From Opitutia bacterium (GTDB taxonomy: Bacteria; Verrucomicrobiota; Verrucomicrobiia; Opitutales; Opitutaceae), in assembly GCA_016217545.1 (NCBI GenBank), contig JACRHT010000017.1, positions 1,116,001 through 1,180,000 on the forward strand: DNA of 64,000 nucleotides, written 5' to 3'. Shown here in pieces: positions 46,214 to 54,156 of the stretch. Under the pieces are notes generated by a model, which saw only the letters and a list, made by a program, of their open reading frames with translations, was not told where the DNA came from and did no database searches. Numbering within the stretch: the stretch's first letter is position 1; every line of letters begins with the position of its first letter. A program made the position numbers and the translations under genes.

Positions 46214-46293
46214 ACCACGAAATACACGAAACACACGAAATCACGGCTATTCATGCTCGTCGCAATTTTCGTGTATTTCGTGTGTTTCGTGGT
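46214..46293. repeat. Inverted array of 9-bp CACGAAAYA units
   Basis: The left arm (46214-46241) holds three tandem copies of a 9-mer, consensus YACACGAAA. The right arm (46265-46293) holds three in inverse orientation. Arms of 27-28 bp match with two or three differences around a 23-bp centre. The array fills nearly the whole 99-bp gap between the divergent exonuclease and HisN genes. Confidence 0.75.
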
Positions 46294-46307
46294 TTCAAAG
46301 AGCTCCG

Positions 46308-47075
46308 ATGCACCTCGCCGCCGAACGCGCTTTCCTCCTCGAACTCGCCACCGCCAGCGGCGACTTCATCCGCCCGCTTTTCGGCCGCCACGACGTGGCG
46401 GTCGAGTTGAAAGGGGACCTCACGCCGGTCACCGCGGCCGACCGCGGCGCGGAGGAATTGCTCCGCCGGATGATCAACACGCGTTTCCCCGCGCACGGCA
46501 TCCTCGGCGAGGAGTTCGGCCCGGAGCGCATCGATGCCGAGTTCGTCTGGGTGCTCGATCCCGTCGACGGCACGAAATCCTTCGTCACCGGTGTGCCGCT
46601 CTTCGGCACGCTCATCGCCCTGCTGCACCACGGCCAGCCCGTGCTCGGTTGCATCCATCAACCGATCCTTCGCCAACTCGTGGTCGGCGACGGCACCACC
46701 ACCACGCTCAACGGCACGCCGGTGCGTTGCCGCGCCACTCGCGCGCTCGCCGACGCCACCCTGCTCACCTGCGACTGGACGACGCCAGCGGTTCACCAAA
46801 ACGGTCCCGCCTTCGACCGCCTCTCGCGCTCTGTGAAGCTCGCCCGCACGTGGGGCGACGCCTACGGCTACCTCTTGCTCGCGACCGGCTGGGCCGACCT
46901 CGTGGTCGATCCGATCATGAACCCGTGGGATATCGCCGCGCTCGTCCCGGTCATTCGCGGTGCCGGCGGCGTCATCACCGATTGGCAAGGCGGCGCGGCC
47001 TATCCCGCGACCTCCACGATCGCCGCCGCGACGCCTGAGTTGCACGCCGCCATGCTGGCTGCATTGAAGCCGTGA
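46308..47075 (+). CDS. hisN: Inositol monophosphatase-family phosphatase, histidinol-phosphatase type
   Basis: A 255-residue Mg-dependent phosphatase. Motifs: VTAADRGAEELLR, HGILGEEFG, WVLDPVDGTKSFVTGVPLFG (metal-binding DPxDGT) and NPWDIAALVPVIRGAGGVITD (WDxAA). The KSFVTG and PWDIAA details fit HisN better than inositol-1-phosphatase, so it likely removes phosphate from L-histidinol phosphate. The ATG 46308 follows the inverted repeat by 14 bp; the much longer frame upstream is antisense to the exonuclease. A hairpin terminator follows. Confidence 0.85.
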   Translation: MHLAAERAFLLELATASGDFIRPLFGRHDVAVELKGDLTPVTAADRGAEELLRRMINTRFPAHGILGEEFGPERIDAEFVWVLDPVDGTKSFVTGVPLFGTLIALLHHGQPVLGCIHQPILRQLVVGDGTTTTLNGTPVRCRATRALADATLLTCDWTTPAVHQNGPAFDRLSRSVKLARTWGDAYGYLLLATGWADLVVDPIMNPWDIAALVPVIRGAGGVITDWQGGAAYPATSTIAAATPELHAAMLAALKP

Positions 47076-47077
47076 AA

Positions 47078-47110
47078 ACAAAAGCGGCGCCTGCACGGCG
47101 CCGCTCAAAT
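47078..47110. terminator. Bidirectional hairpin terminator
   Basis: A 7-bp GCGGCGC/GCGCCGC stem (47084-47090, 47098-47104) between two convergent genes. The plus side continues TCAAATTT. The minus side continues TTTTGTTTTC, making it stronger for the PEP-CTERM gene. Confidence 0.7.
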
Positions 47111-47133
47111 TTCATCCACCGTATCGTCGCGCG

Positions 47134-47904
47134 TCAGGCGCGGGCCTGCCGGCGGCGCCACGCGACCACGCCGAGCGCCGCGAGACCCGCGAGCGCCGCA
47201 TAGGTCGACGGCTCGGGCACGGCGCTAACCGAAGAGTAGTTCAGCATCGAGGTGCTGAACGTGCCCGAGGTGAACGTGGAGATGCGCGCCTCGTCGATCG
47301 CACCCGCGTAGTTGATGCCCAGCACAAACGTGCCCGTCGGATCGTTGATCGCGCGTCCCGCGTTGAACGTGGGGGCGCTCGTGTCGTTCACGTAGACGCG
47401 CGCGGTGCCGGCGTCCCAGACGATCGCCGCGTAGTTCCATTGCCCGGCGGTGACCGTGGCGTTCGCCGCTTCGTCGATGTGTCCGCCTTGGAGCAGCTGC
47501 ACGCTGGAGTTGTGCAGATAGAGGCCGAGGCCGTTGTTGCTCGTGTCGCCGTTGTAGAGCAAATACTGGTCGCCCGTGACGCTCGTCGGTTTGAACCACA
47601 TTTCCATGATGAACGACGAGCCGTTCGTCAGCGCCGAGTAGGCCGCCGTGCTGAACTGCGCGGAGGCGTTCATGTCGACGGCCAACGACGAGCCGCTACC
47701 GGGCGTCGAATTCGTGTAGGTCGCCGCGCCGGAGGCGAGCGAGAGATTGCTCCCAACGCTCGCGGTGGTCGAAACACCGACAGCACCGCCGTTGGCCGCG
47801 CCGGCGTCGGCTTCGCCGAAGCGCCATTGCGCAAGGATGGTCTGGGCGGAGAGTGTCGCGGCGAGACAGGAGCCAACGAGAGCGAGACGGAGGACAAATT
47901 TCAT
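47134..47904 (-). CDS. PEP-CTERM protein with LamG/concanavalin-like domain
   Basis: A 256-residue exported protein. A signal peptide (to about 20) is followed by a jelly-roll domain with WFKPTSVTGDQYLLYNGD, GQWNYAAIVWDAGTARVYVN and INYAGAIDEARI, the LamG/laminin-G-like pattern. The C-terminal sorting signal is complete: VPEPST, then a hydrophobic helix (YAALAGLAALGVVAW) and RRRQARA. Exosortase is expected to process this signal; an exosortase gene lies 3.5 kb away. It probably is an extracellular or polysaccharide-associated protein. A palindrome (47991-48004) lies 87 bp upstream of the start. Confidence 0.88.
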   Translation of the reverse strand: MKFVLRLALVGSCLAATLSAQTILAQWRFGEADAGAANGGAVGVSTTASVGSNLSLASGAATYTNSTPGSGSSLAVDMNASAQFSTAAYSALTNGSSFIMEMWFKPTSVTGDQYLLYNGDTSNNGLGLYLHNSSVQLLQGGHIDEAANATVTAGQWNYAAIVWDAGTARVYVNDTSAPTFNAGRAINDPTGTFVLGINYAGAIDEARISTFTSGTFSTSMLNYSSVSAVPEPSTYAALAGLAALGVVAWRRRQARA

Positions 47905-47990
47905 GGTCAGCGGGGCGGTTCAGGTGGTGAGTGGTGGGTTGATATTTCGGTGAAAATCAGCGGCAAGCGGCGGGCTCGGAAAAGTGCTGT

Positions 47991-48004
47991 GCATGCTAGC
48001 ATGC
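47991..48004. promoter_or_regulatory. Perfect palindrome, candidate LuxR-regulator operator
   Basis: GCATGCTAGCATGC, a perfect 14-bp palindrome that includes the LuxR gene stop codon and lies 87 bp upstream of the PEP-CTERM gene start. Its core TGCTAGCA recurs in the palindrome at 48675-48686 on the other side of the LuxR gene. Confidence 0.45.
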
Positions 48005-48652
48005 CATTTCGCGCGGGACCTCGGGCGTGGTGGCGTCCAACTCGATCCGGCGCGCGATCGCCTCGTCGCGCGTGCGCACGCGCAGCTTGCGGTAAATCCC
48101 GCGAATGTGAGCCCGCACCGTGTCCTCGGAAATTCCGAGCTGCCCGCCAATGCCGCGATAAGTCGCGCCGGTCGCGAGCTGCGAGAGCACGTCGCGTTCG
48201 CGGGACGTGAGCACCGGCCGCGCCACGATCATGCCGCGTTCGCGCGCGAGCGCCCGCACCACGAAGCGCCCCACGCTGCGCGACAACGGCGCGCCGCCGA
48301 GGTGTGCCTCCCGCGCCGCCGCGAGCCACTCCGCGGGCGTCGCGCTCGCGCCCTCGAGAAAGCCGATCGCACCGAACCGCAAAGCCCGGATCGCTTCCGT
48401 CGCGCCGGCTCCCACCGCGATCACCGACGTCGCCGGAAATTCCTCCGCCACTTCCGCCAGCAGCGCCGGGCTGTCCTCATCTCCCAGCGACATCTCCACG
48501 AACGCCACGCGAGGCGGGCGCGCGCGCAGGAACTCGCGCGCTTCCCGCACCGTGCCGCAATCCAGGACCAACATGTCGTCGCTCGCCGCAAAAACCGACG
48601 CCGCAGCCACACGGGCCGCCGGTTGATGAAGGACGAAGGAAACGCTGATCAC
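47996..48652 (-). CDS. LuxR-family regulator with degenerate receiver domain
   Basis: A 218-residue DNA-binding protein with the layout of a NarL-type response regulator. The HTH is intact (LTSRERDVLSQLATGAT, SEDTVRAHIRGIYRKLRV). The receiver is not: the acidic pair is replaced by VLHQ, the phosphoacceptor position is Glu53 (VAFVEMSL), the Thr/Ser switch is Gly (AVGAG), and the Lys is Glu (GFLEG). It is therefore unlikely to be phosphorylated and may act as a pseudo-receiver. It starts with GTG 48652. It is divergent from a histidine kinase (119 bp between starts), next to a normal regulator. Confidence 0.85.
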   Translation of the reverse strand: MISVSFVLHQPAARVAAASVFAASDDMLVLDCGTVREAREFLRARPPRVAFVEMSLGDEDSPALLAEVAEEFPATSVIAVGAGATEAIRALRFGAIGFLEGASATPAEWLAAAREAHLGGAPLSRSVGRFVVRALARERGMIVARPVLTSRERDVLSQLATGATYRGIGGQLGISEDTVRAHIRGIYRKLRVRTRDEAIARRIELDATTPEVPREMAC

Positions 48653-48674
48653 GATGCGCCCGAACTAGTCGCGT

Positions 48675-48686
48675 CGTGCTAGCACG
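48675..48686. promoter_or_regulatory. Perfect palindrome in the divergent LuxR/kinase promoter region
   Basis: CGTGCTAGCACG, a perfect 12-bp palindrome 23 bp upstream of the LuxR start. It differs from the palindrome at 47991-48004 only at the symmetrical outer positions (A/T versus G/C). Confidence 0.45.
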
Positions 48687-48700
48687 GTCAAAACCGCGGG

Positions 48701-48719
48701 CGACCATGGTCGGACGACC
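48701..48719. promoter_or_regulatory. Triple CGACC half-site cluster
   Basis: CGACC-AT-GGTCG-GA-CGACC: three half sites in alternating orientation, spaced by 2 bp, 52 bp upstream of the kinase ATG. It may be a second operator in the divergent region, for example for the adjacent response regulator. Confidence 0.3.
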
Positions 48720-48770
48720 AGGTGTTGCACTCGGCTTCCGTTTCGTTTCGCTGCCCCGGTCGCCCCCGCA

Positions 48771-50144
48771 ATGACCGACGCCGCTCTCTCCCGGCAGGCC
48801 AACCGCCTGCGCTTCGACGACCCCGCCCAGGAAGCCCGCTTTCGAGCCGATCACGACGAACGCTCGCTGCGCCAATGGCGCATCGCCGCCGGGCTGGGCG
48901 CGGCGGCGGTCGTCGCGATCGGGCTTTTCTACCAAATCAACAACGCCGCCTCGGCCCGCGTGGAGAGCTTCGGCCGCTTCGCCCTCGTGCTGCCTTGGTT
49001 CGCGCTCATGTTCGCGTTCACCTTCTGGCGTCGCCAACGCCCGCACCTGCAGCTCATCGGCGCGCTCTGCTGCACCGCTGCCGTCTCGTTCTATTTCCTG
49101 ACCCAGTGCTTCGCCGTCGCGACGCAGATGCGGCTCACCTACTCGCTTACCGTGAGCCTGTTTTCGCTCAACGGGCAGTTCCTCGTCGCCGTCGCGGTCG
49201 CGGTGCCGCTGAGCACGCGCGCGGTCGGCGTCACCCTGTTCATCACCACGGCGATCGGCTACCTTTTCATCCGCGCGGCGTATCCCTCCGCCGCTCGCGA
49301 TTTTCTGCTGCACCAGACGATCATCCAACAAGTCGCGACCGTCGGCCTGATTTCCCTCGTGTTGATCGCGGTCACGTGGGCGCGCGAGCGGCTGCAGCGC
49401 CTCTCCTTCGCCCAACAGGAACAGCTCGCCGCGATGAACGCCGAGCTCGCGCGCCTCAACGCCGAGAAGAACGAATTCATGGCCATCGCCGCCCATGACC
49501 TGCGCGCGCCGCTCGCCAGCGTCGGCGGCACCGCCGAGCATCTCGCCCCCCGCGCCGCCGATCCCGCCCTCGCCCGCGGCTTCGCGCTCATCGCCGACCA
49601 ATCGCGCCGCATGCTCGCCCTCGTCAACGACTACCTCGGCGCGCACGCCGCCGAAAGCGGTCAGTTGCCGGTGCGCCTCACGCAACTCGAACTCGGTCAA
49701 ATCGCTCGCGACTCCGCGCAACGCCACACCGCCACTGCCGCGGCGAAGCGCCAGCGCATCGAACTCGGCGGCATCGACGCCGGCGTGCACGTCGAAGCCG
49801 ACGCCACGTTGCTCGCCCAAGTGATCGACAACTTCGTGACCAACGCCCTCAAGTTCAGCCCGCCCGACTCCACCGTGCGCCTCGAGGTGCAAACCGCCCC
49901 CGGTCACCCGCGCGCCCGCCTCGCCGTCGTCGACCAAGGTCCCGGCATCGCCGCCGACGAGCACGGGAAGCTCTTCCGCAAATTCGGCCGCGCCAGCACG
50001 CGCCCCACCGGCGGCGAATCCTCCCACGGCCTCGGCCTCGCCGTCGCCAAACGCCTCGCCGAAGCCATGGGCGGCAGCGTGGGCTGTGACAGTGAAATCG
50101 GGCGCGGCGCCACGTTCTGGATTGAACTGCCCCGCCACGGCTAA
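48771..50144 (+). CDS. Six-TM sensor histidine kinase
   Basis: A 457-residue kinase. A short soluble N-terminus is followed by about six membrane helices (residues 35-210), with no recognisable extracytoplasmic sensor. A coiled linker (EQLAAMNAELARLNAEKNEF) leads to the HisKA helix MAIAAHDLRAPLASVGG with the phosphorylatable His. The HATPase domain carries NFVTNALKFSPPDS (N box), VVDQGPGIAADE (G1) and SSHGLGLAVAKRLAEAMGG (G2). Membrane-fluidity or hydrophobic-signal sensing is possible. The response regulator follows after 12 bp. Confidence 0.88.
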   Translation: MTDAALSRQANRLRFDDPAQEARFRADHDERSLRQWRIAAGLGAAAVVAIGLFYQINNAASARVESFGRFALVLPWFALMFAFTFWRRQRPHLQLIGALCCTAAVSFYFLTQCFAVATQMRLTYSLTVSLFSLNGQFLVAVAVAVPLSTRAVGVTLFITTAIGYLFIRAAYPSAARDFLLHQTIIQQVATVGLISLVLIAVTWARERLQRLSFAQQEQLAAMNAELARLNAEKNEFMAIAAHDLRAPLASVGGTAEHLAPRAADPALARGFALIADQSRRMLALVNDYLGAHAAESGQLPVRLTQLELGQIARDSAQRHTATAAAKRQRIELGGIDAGVHVEADATLLAQVIDNFVTNALKFSPPDSTVRLEVQTAPGHPRARLAVVDQGPGIAADEHGKLFRKFGRASTRPTGGESSHGLGLAVAKRLAEAMGGSVGCDSEIGRGATFWIELPRHG

Positions 50145-50156
50145 AAATTCCCTCGC

Positions 50157-50837
50157 ATGCCAGCCGCCCCGAACTCCCGCCTCCGCGTCGCCCTGATCGA
50201 GGACGACGTCCCGTTCCGGGGTTTCGTGGCCAGCCTGTTGAACGAGTCGCTGCGCTACGAAGTCATTGCCCAAGCCGACTCCGCCGAGGCCACCGCCGCG
50301 TGGTCGCCGCAGCTCCGGCCCGACGTGGCGCTCGTGGACATCGCGCTCCCCGGCGCGCCCGGCACCGTGGCCGTCCGGCGGTTGCTGGAGAAATTCCCCA
50401 CACTCACGATCGTCATGCTCACGGCGCGCACCGACGACGACTCCATCCTCGACGCCATCAAGGCCGGCGCCGTCGGCTACATCGTCAAGGGCACTCACTC
50501 CGCCGAACTCCTCACCGCGCTCGACGACGCCTGCTCCGGCGGCGCGCCGATGTCGCCCGCCATCGCACGCCGCGTGCTCGCCCTGATGCGAGAATCTCCC
50601 TCGCCCGCAGCCCAGATGAACGCTCAACGCGCCGGCGGCAGCCCGCTGCAACCGCTCACGCCGCGCGAACACGACGTGCTTTCCCTCGTAGCCACCGGAG
50701 CGTCCGACAAGGAGGCCGCCACGCGGCTCGGCGTCTCAGTCTCCGCCGTGAAGCAGCACCTCGCCAACATCTACGCGAAGTGGCGCGTGCGCTCGCGCAC
50801 CGAGGCCGCGATCAAATTCACGCAAGCCGGCCGGTGA
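50157..50837 (+). CDS. LuxR-family response regulator
   Basis: A 226-residue regulator with complete receiver residues: VALIEDDVPFRG, VALVDIALPGAPG (phosphoacceptor Asp), TIVMLTARTDD and GAVGYIVKGT. The HTH is LTPREHDVLSLVATGAS to SAVKQHLANIYAKWRV. It follows the six-TM kinase by 12 bp as a coupled pair. Unusual is the pairing of a HisKA-type kinase with a LuxR-type output; HisKA_3 kinases are the usual partners. Confidence 0.88.
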   Translation: MPAAPNSRLRVALIEDDVPFRGFVASLLNESLRYEVIAQADSAEATAAWSPQLRPDVALVDIALPGAPGTVAVRRLLEKFPTLTIVMLTARTDDDSILDAIKAGAVGYIVKGTHSAELLTALDDACSGGAPMSPAIARRVLALMRESPSPAAQMNAQRAGGSPLQPLTPREHDVLSLVATGASDKEAATRLGVSVSAVKQHLANIYAKWRVRSRTEAAIKFTQAGR

Positions 50838-50927
50838 TCCGCGGCGCGCCGTTCTCTCGTGCAGCGCCGCTCTGTTGTCCCGCGCTGCGCCGCTTCCGCG
50901 GTGCCGAAATGCCGGCTGCCGCTTCCG

Positions 50928-50954
50928 GCAAAATTACAAATTACGTAATTTTGC
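50928..50954. terminator. AT-rich hairpin between convergent genes
   Basis: A perfect 10-bp stem GCAAAATTAC/GTAATTTTGC with a 7-nt loop, conspicuously A/T-rich in this genome. It lies midway between the response regulator stop and the queF stop. There is no separate T-tract, but the stem ends in TTTT on both strands. Confidence 0.45.
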
Positions 50955-51004
50955 GCGGCGCGCGCGACGCTTGAAATCCGGCGCGGCGGAATCCCGCGCA
51001 TCGT

Positions 51005-51367
51005 TCAGCGCTTCTTCTTCGCCGGCTTCCACTCCGCCGTGATGCGCGAGCTGAAGCCACCGCGCGCCTTCCAGTCGGCGATGATGGTCAGGCTGCGCGG
51101 CCGGAGCGCTTCGCCGAGTTCGTCGCAGATGCGGTTCGTCGCCGCCTCGAAGAAGATGCCCTCGTTGCGGTAGGCGTGGAAATAGAGTTTCAGCGACTTC
51201 AGCTCGACGCACTTCTTGTCCGCCACGTAGCGCACGGTGATATGCGCGAAATCCGGGTGGCCCGTCATCGGACACAGCGAGGTGAACTCATGATGCGTGT
51301 GCTCGATGAGGAAATCGCGATGCGGCGCGGGATTCGGGAAGGTCTCGAGGATTTTCGGATCGGCCAT
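51005..51367 (-). CDS. queF: NADPH-dependent 7-cyano-7-deazaguanine (preQ0) reductase
   Basis: A 120-residue unimodular QueF that reduces preQ0 to preQ1 for queuosine. The thioimide-forming Cys is in FTSLCPMTGHPDFAHI (about 36-51) and the substrate-binding block is ELKSLKLYFHAYRNEGIFFE (about 65-84). The T-fold ends with a Lys/Arg tail. ATG 51367 (MADPKILETFPNP) is typical; upstream codons to 51418 are unpatterned. Slightly shorter than Bacillus QueF (165). No other queuosine gene or preQ1 riboswitch is visible nearby. Confidence 0.92.
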   Translation of the reverse strand: MADPKILETFPNPAPHRDFLIEHTHHEFTSLCPMTGHPDFAHITVRYVADKKCVELKSLKLYFHAYRNEGIFFEAATNRICDELGEALRPRSLTIIADWKARGGFSSRITAEWKPAKKKR

Positions 51368-51404
51368 GGCGGAAGCAGTAGGCGTTAAGCGGCAGGCATA
51401 AAGC

Positions 51405-53057
51405 CTAAAGCTGTCCAATCGGTTCCTGAAAACGAGGCAACGTCCCCGCCAGCACCTCGTCGATCCGCTTCAGCGCCGCCGCGTCGCCGTCCACCGCATG
51501 CGTCTGCATCAGCACGTAAGCCCAGCGATGCGCCTGCAGGTGCCGCACGCGGTCGAGCGAGGTATAGAAAACGCGTTCCCAATGCGACGCCACGACGCGG
51601 TCCGCGCCTACAAACCAGTAGGCGAGCAACGCCGGCACGCGCACCTTCTCGCCGCGCGCGTTCGTCACCTCGCGTTCGATGTGCAGCAGCATCGCGGGCA
51701 CTTGGCGACCCCCGACGGAAAACTCGTGCAGCGTCCGCCCGCGAATCGTCCACCCCTGCCCCACGAGGCAAATTTCCGGCCGATGGATCGACGTGCGATC
51801 GCGCCCGCTCAGCACGATCGAGAGGAATACCTGGTCGCGCTTGTCGCGCAGTGACACGTAGTTTTTCCGCGAGTAGCCCGTGTCGGGCGGCAACACCTCG
51901 CGCTCCACCGCGCTCACCGGCGCGTTTTGCCCGGCCCAGTCGAGTCCGATGAAGTTTGGCAGCGCCACCGGATTCACGCCGTCCGCCGCGAGCTTCACGC
52001 CCGTGCGCGGATCGACCTGCACGCGATCCAGCGCCCGCGTCGCCCCCGCCACGCCGATCGCCGCGAGCATCACCACCACCACGGCAACCCAGGCGCTGCG
52101 GTAACCTATTAGGTTACCCGGCTCGGTCGACGCTGCGCCAACGGACGGAACGTGCGTCTGCTCCGGCGCGCGCCGTTCCAGCAGCCAAACCGTCGCCTGC
52201 ACGAGGCCCAGCACGATCACGAACACCAGAAACCCAAACCACTCGTGCACGATGGCGCCCGCCTCCTGCCCCTTCCACTCCGCCGCGACGATGATGGCGA
52301 GGATGCGCACGACGTTGCCGACGAACGCATACGGCAGCGCCAAGGCGCCGATCAGCGCGCGCCGCCACCACGACTCGAAACTCAAGTAGCCGAGCAACAG
52401 CGACAGCGCCGTCAACGCCGTGAGCGACCGGATGCCTGAGCACGCCGCCGCCACGTCGTAGGAATAGCTGCCGTCCGGCGAGAGCAGCTGCGTGCCGTTG
52501 CGCATCACTTCGCAACCGAACGCCCTTGAGACGTGATACGAGACGTCTGTCACGCCCACGCGCAGGAAAAAGCCGACCGTATCCAGCACGTTCAGCGGCA
52601 GAGCAAATAACATGAACCCGAGAGGGAAAACCGCCGCCGCCGACCAACGACGTCCGCCACCGAGCGCCACGACACCCCACGTGAACAGCAACAACCCCAC
52701 GATCGACAGCCGCGCCTGCTGCATCGCATAGCCGAGCATGTGCAACGCGAGTCCGCCGAGCAGCGCGGCCACGGCCGGAGCAATCATGGCTGACGGCCGC
52801 TCGCTGACCGCTGATCGCTGCCGCAGATTCCGCCACAGCAGCCATGCGCTCACGCCGAGGATCAGCCAGCCGTGCTCCGTCTCGGCGTTCGGGTCCGTCC
52901 ACTGCTTCACCCACCAGACGAGCAGCGACGCCGTGTCGATGTAGCCGCGCGTGCTGTTGCCGAAAAAATGAAACACCGCCGCGCCCGCCAGCGCGCACAC
53001 CGCCGCCGCGAGCCACGACGGCGGCACAGCGGGGAATTTTGCGGCTGGCTTGGTCAC
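51405..53057 (-). CDS. Exosortase fused to an EpsI (DUF3485) domain
   Basis: A 550-residue polytopic protein. Residues 1-320 form an exosortase with about eight membrane helices and the catalytic triad pieces [10 protein letters not shown] (Cys), GNVVRILAI (Arg) and VHEWFGFL (His). Residues about 345-550 form an EpsI domain, with [37 protein letters not shown] and RWAYVLMQ. Exosortases cleave PEP-CTERM tails at the membrane; EpsI accompanies them in EPS clusters. It starts with GTG 53057, 46 bp from the divergent glycosyltransferase. The PEP-CTERM substrate at 47134-47904 fits. Confidence 0.92.
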   Translation of the reverse strand: MTKPAAKFPAVPPSWLAAAVCALAGAAVFHFFGNSTRGYIDTASLLVWWVKQWTDPNAETEHGWLILGVSAWLLWRNLRQRSAVSERPSAMIAPAVAALLGGLALHMLGYAMQQARLSIVGLLLFTWGVVALGGGRRWSAAAVFPLGFMLFALPLNVLDTVGFFLRVGVTDVSYHVSRAFGCEVMRNGTQLLSPDGSYSYDVAAACSGIRSLTALTALSLLLGYLSFESWWRRALIGALALPYAFVGNVVRILAIIVAAEWKGQEAGAIVHEWFGFLVFVIVLGLVQATVWLLERRAPEQTHVPSVGAASTEPGNLIGYRSAWVAVVVVMLAAIGVAGATRALDRVQVDPRTGVKLAADGVNPVALPNFIGLDWAGQNAPVSAVEREVLPPDTGYSRKNYVSLRDKRDQVFLSIVLSGRDRTSIHRPEICLVGQGWTIRGRTLHEFSVGGRQVPAMLLHIEREVTNARGEKVRVPALLAYWFVGADRVVASHWERVFYTSLDRVRHLQAHRWAYVLMQTHAVDGDAAALKRIDEVLAGTLPRFQEPIGQL

Positions 53058-53103
53058 TCGGAGACCGCATCATCCGCGCTCGCGCCCCGATTCCAAGCCG
53101 AAG

Positions 53104-54156
53104 ATGAAGCTCCTCGTTCTCGCCCAGACTCCCCCGCCGCTGCACGGCCAGAGTTTGATGGTCGAGACCGCCGTCCAAGGCCTGCCACGCCACGGCGTCG
53201 CGCTCTTCCACGTCAACCTCCGGCTCTCGCGCGGCCACGCCGACATCGGCGGCTGGCGCCTCGGCAAAGTCCTCGCGATCCTCGACGCCTGCTTCCACGC
53301 CATCGTCGCGCGCTTCACGGAAAACTGCGACACGCTCTACTACGTGCCCGCTCCGGCCAAGCGCGGCGCGCTCTACCGCGACTGGCTCGTGATGCTGCTC
53401 TGCCGGCCGTTCTTCCCGCGACTCGTGCTTCATTTCCACAACGGCGGCCTCGGCGCCTGGCTCGCGCAGGACGTCACCGGCTTCGAGCGCGCGATGACCC
53501 GCATTCTGCTGGGCCGCGCCGATCGCGCGATCGTGCTGACGCCCTCATTGCGGGCGGACGCCGCGGCCTTGCACGCGCGCCACATCGCGGTCGTGCCGAA
53601 CGGTCTCGCGCTGCCGACCGTCGCGGCCGTTCCACGCGAGAACTTCGTCCTCTTCCTCGGTGCCGTCTCCGTCGAAAAGGGCGCGCTCGATCTTCTCGCT
53701 GCCGTGCGCCTGCTGAGGGCTCGAGGTGGCTCCGCGCACGTCGTCTTCGCCGGCCCAGTCGAGCCGGCGGTCCACGCCGCCCTCCAGCGCGCGCGCGTCG
53801 ACGATCCCGGCATCTGCCGCGAAGCGGGCATCGTCCACGGCAAGACGAAAACCGATCTGCTGGCGCGCTGCGGCGTCGTTTGTCTGCCCACGCATTATCC
53901 GCACGAGGCCCAGCCGCTCGTCGCCCTCGAGGCCCTGGCCGCCGACGCCCCGATCGTCGCGACGCGCTGGCGCGGACTTCCCGAAACGTTGCCGCCCACG
54001 GTCAGCCTCGTCGCGCCCGGCGACATCATCGGTCTCGCCGCCGCCCTCGCGGCAACGCTGGCGACGCCGCCCCTCGCCGGAGCGCAACGCGAGTTTTTCG
54101 ACGCGCGCTACACGCGAGAGCACCACCTCGCCGCCCTCGCGGCGGCGCTAAGCTAG
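53104..54156 (+). CDS. GT4-family glycosyltransferase
   Basis: A 350-residue GT-B enzyme. The N-terminal half has KLLVLAQTPPPLHGQSLMVE, typical of EPS GT4 enzymes acting on lipid-linked acceptors. The C-terminal nucleotide-sugar domain has FVLFLGAVSVEKGALDLLAA, HYPHEAQPLVALEALAADAP and TRWRGLPETLP. The E-x7-E motif appears as EAQPLVALE. ATG 53104 is chosen over a GTG 54 bp upstream that would run into the exosortase promoter. The 3' end overlaps the next, convergent glycosyltransferase by 9 bp. Confidence 0.85.
   Translation: MKLLVLAQTPPPLHGQSLMVETAVQGLPRHGVALFHVNLRLSRGHADIGGWRLGKVLAILDACFHAIVARFTENCDTLYYVPAPAKRGALYRDWLVMLLCRPFFPRLVLHFHNGGLGAWLAQDVTGFERAMTRILLGRADRAIVLTPSLRADAAALHARHIAVVPNGLALPTVAAVPRENFVLFLGAVSVEKGALDLLAAVRLLRARGGSAHVVFAGPVEPAVHAALQRARVDDPGICREAGIVHGKTKTDLLARCGVVCLPTHYPHEAQPLVALEALAADAPIVATRWRGLPETLPPTVSLVAPGDIIGLAAALAATLATPPLAGAQREFFDARYTREHHLAALAAALS

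Noticed and set aside
46214-46293. CRISPR array
   Set aside because: The units are 9 bp, directly adjacent without spacers, and occur as an inverted pair; no cas gene is present.
45303-46307. N-terminal extension of the HisN frame
   Set aside because: It runs antisense through the exonuclease gene and the inverted 9-mer array; the conserved family start is ATG 46308.
51368-51404. preQ1 riboswitch upstream of queF
   Set aside because: Only 37 bp separate queF from the upstream gene and no preQ1 pseudoknot sequence is visible.
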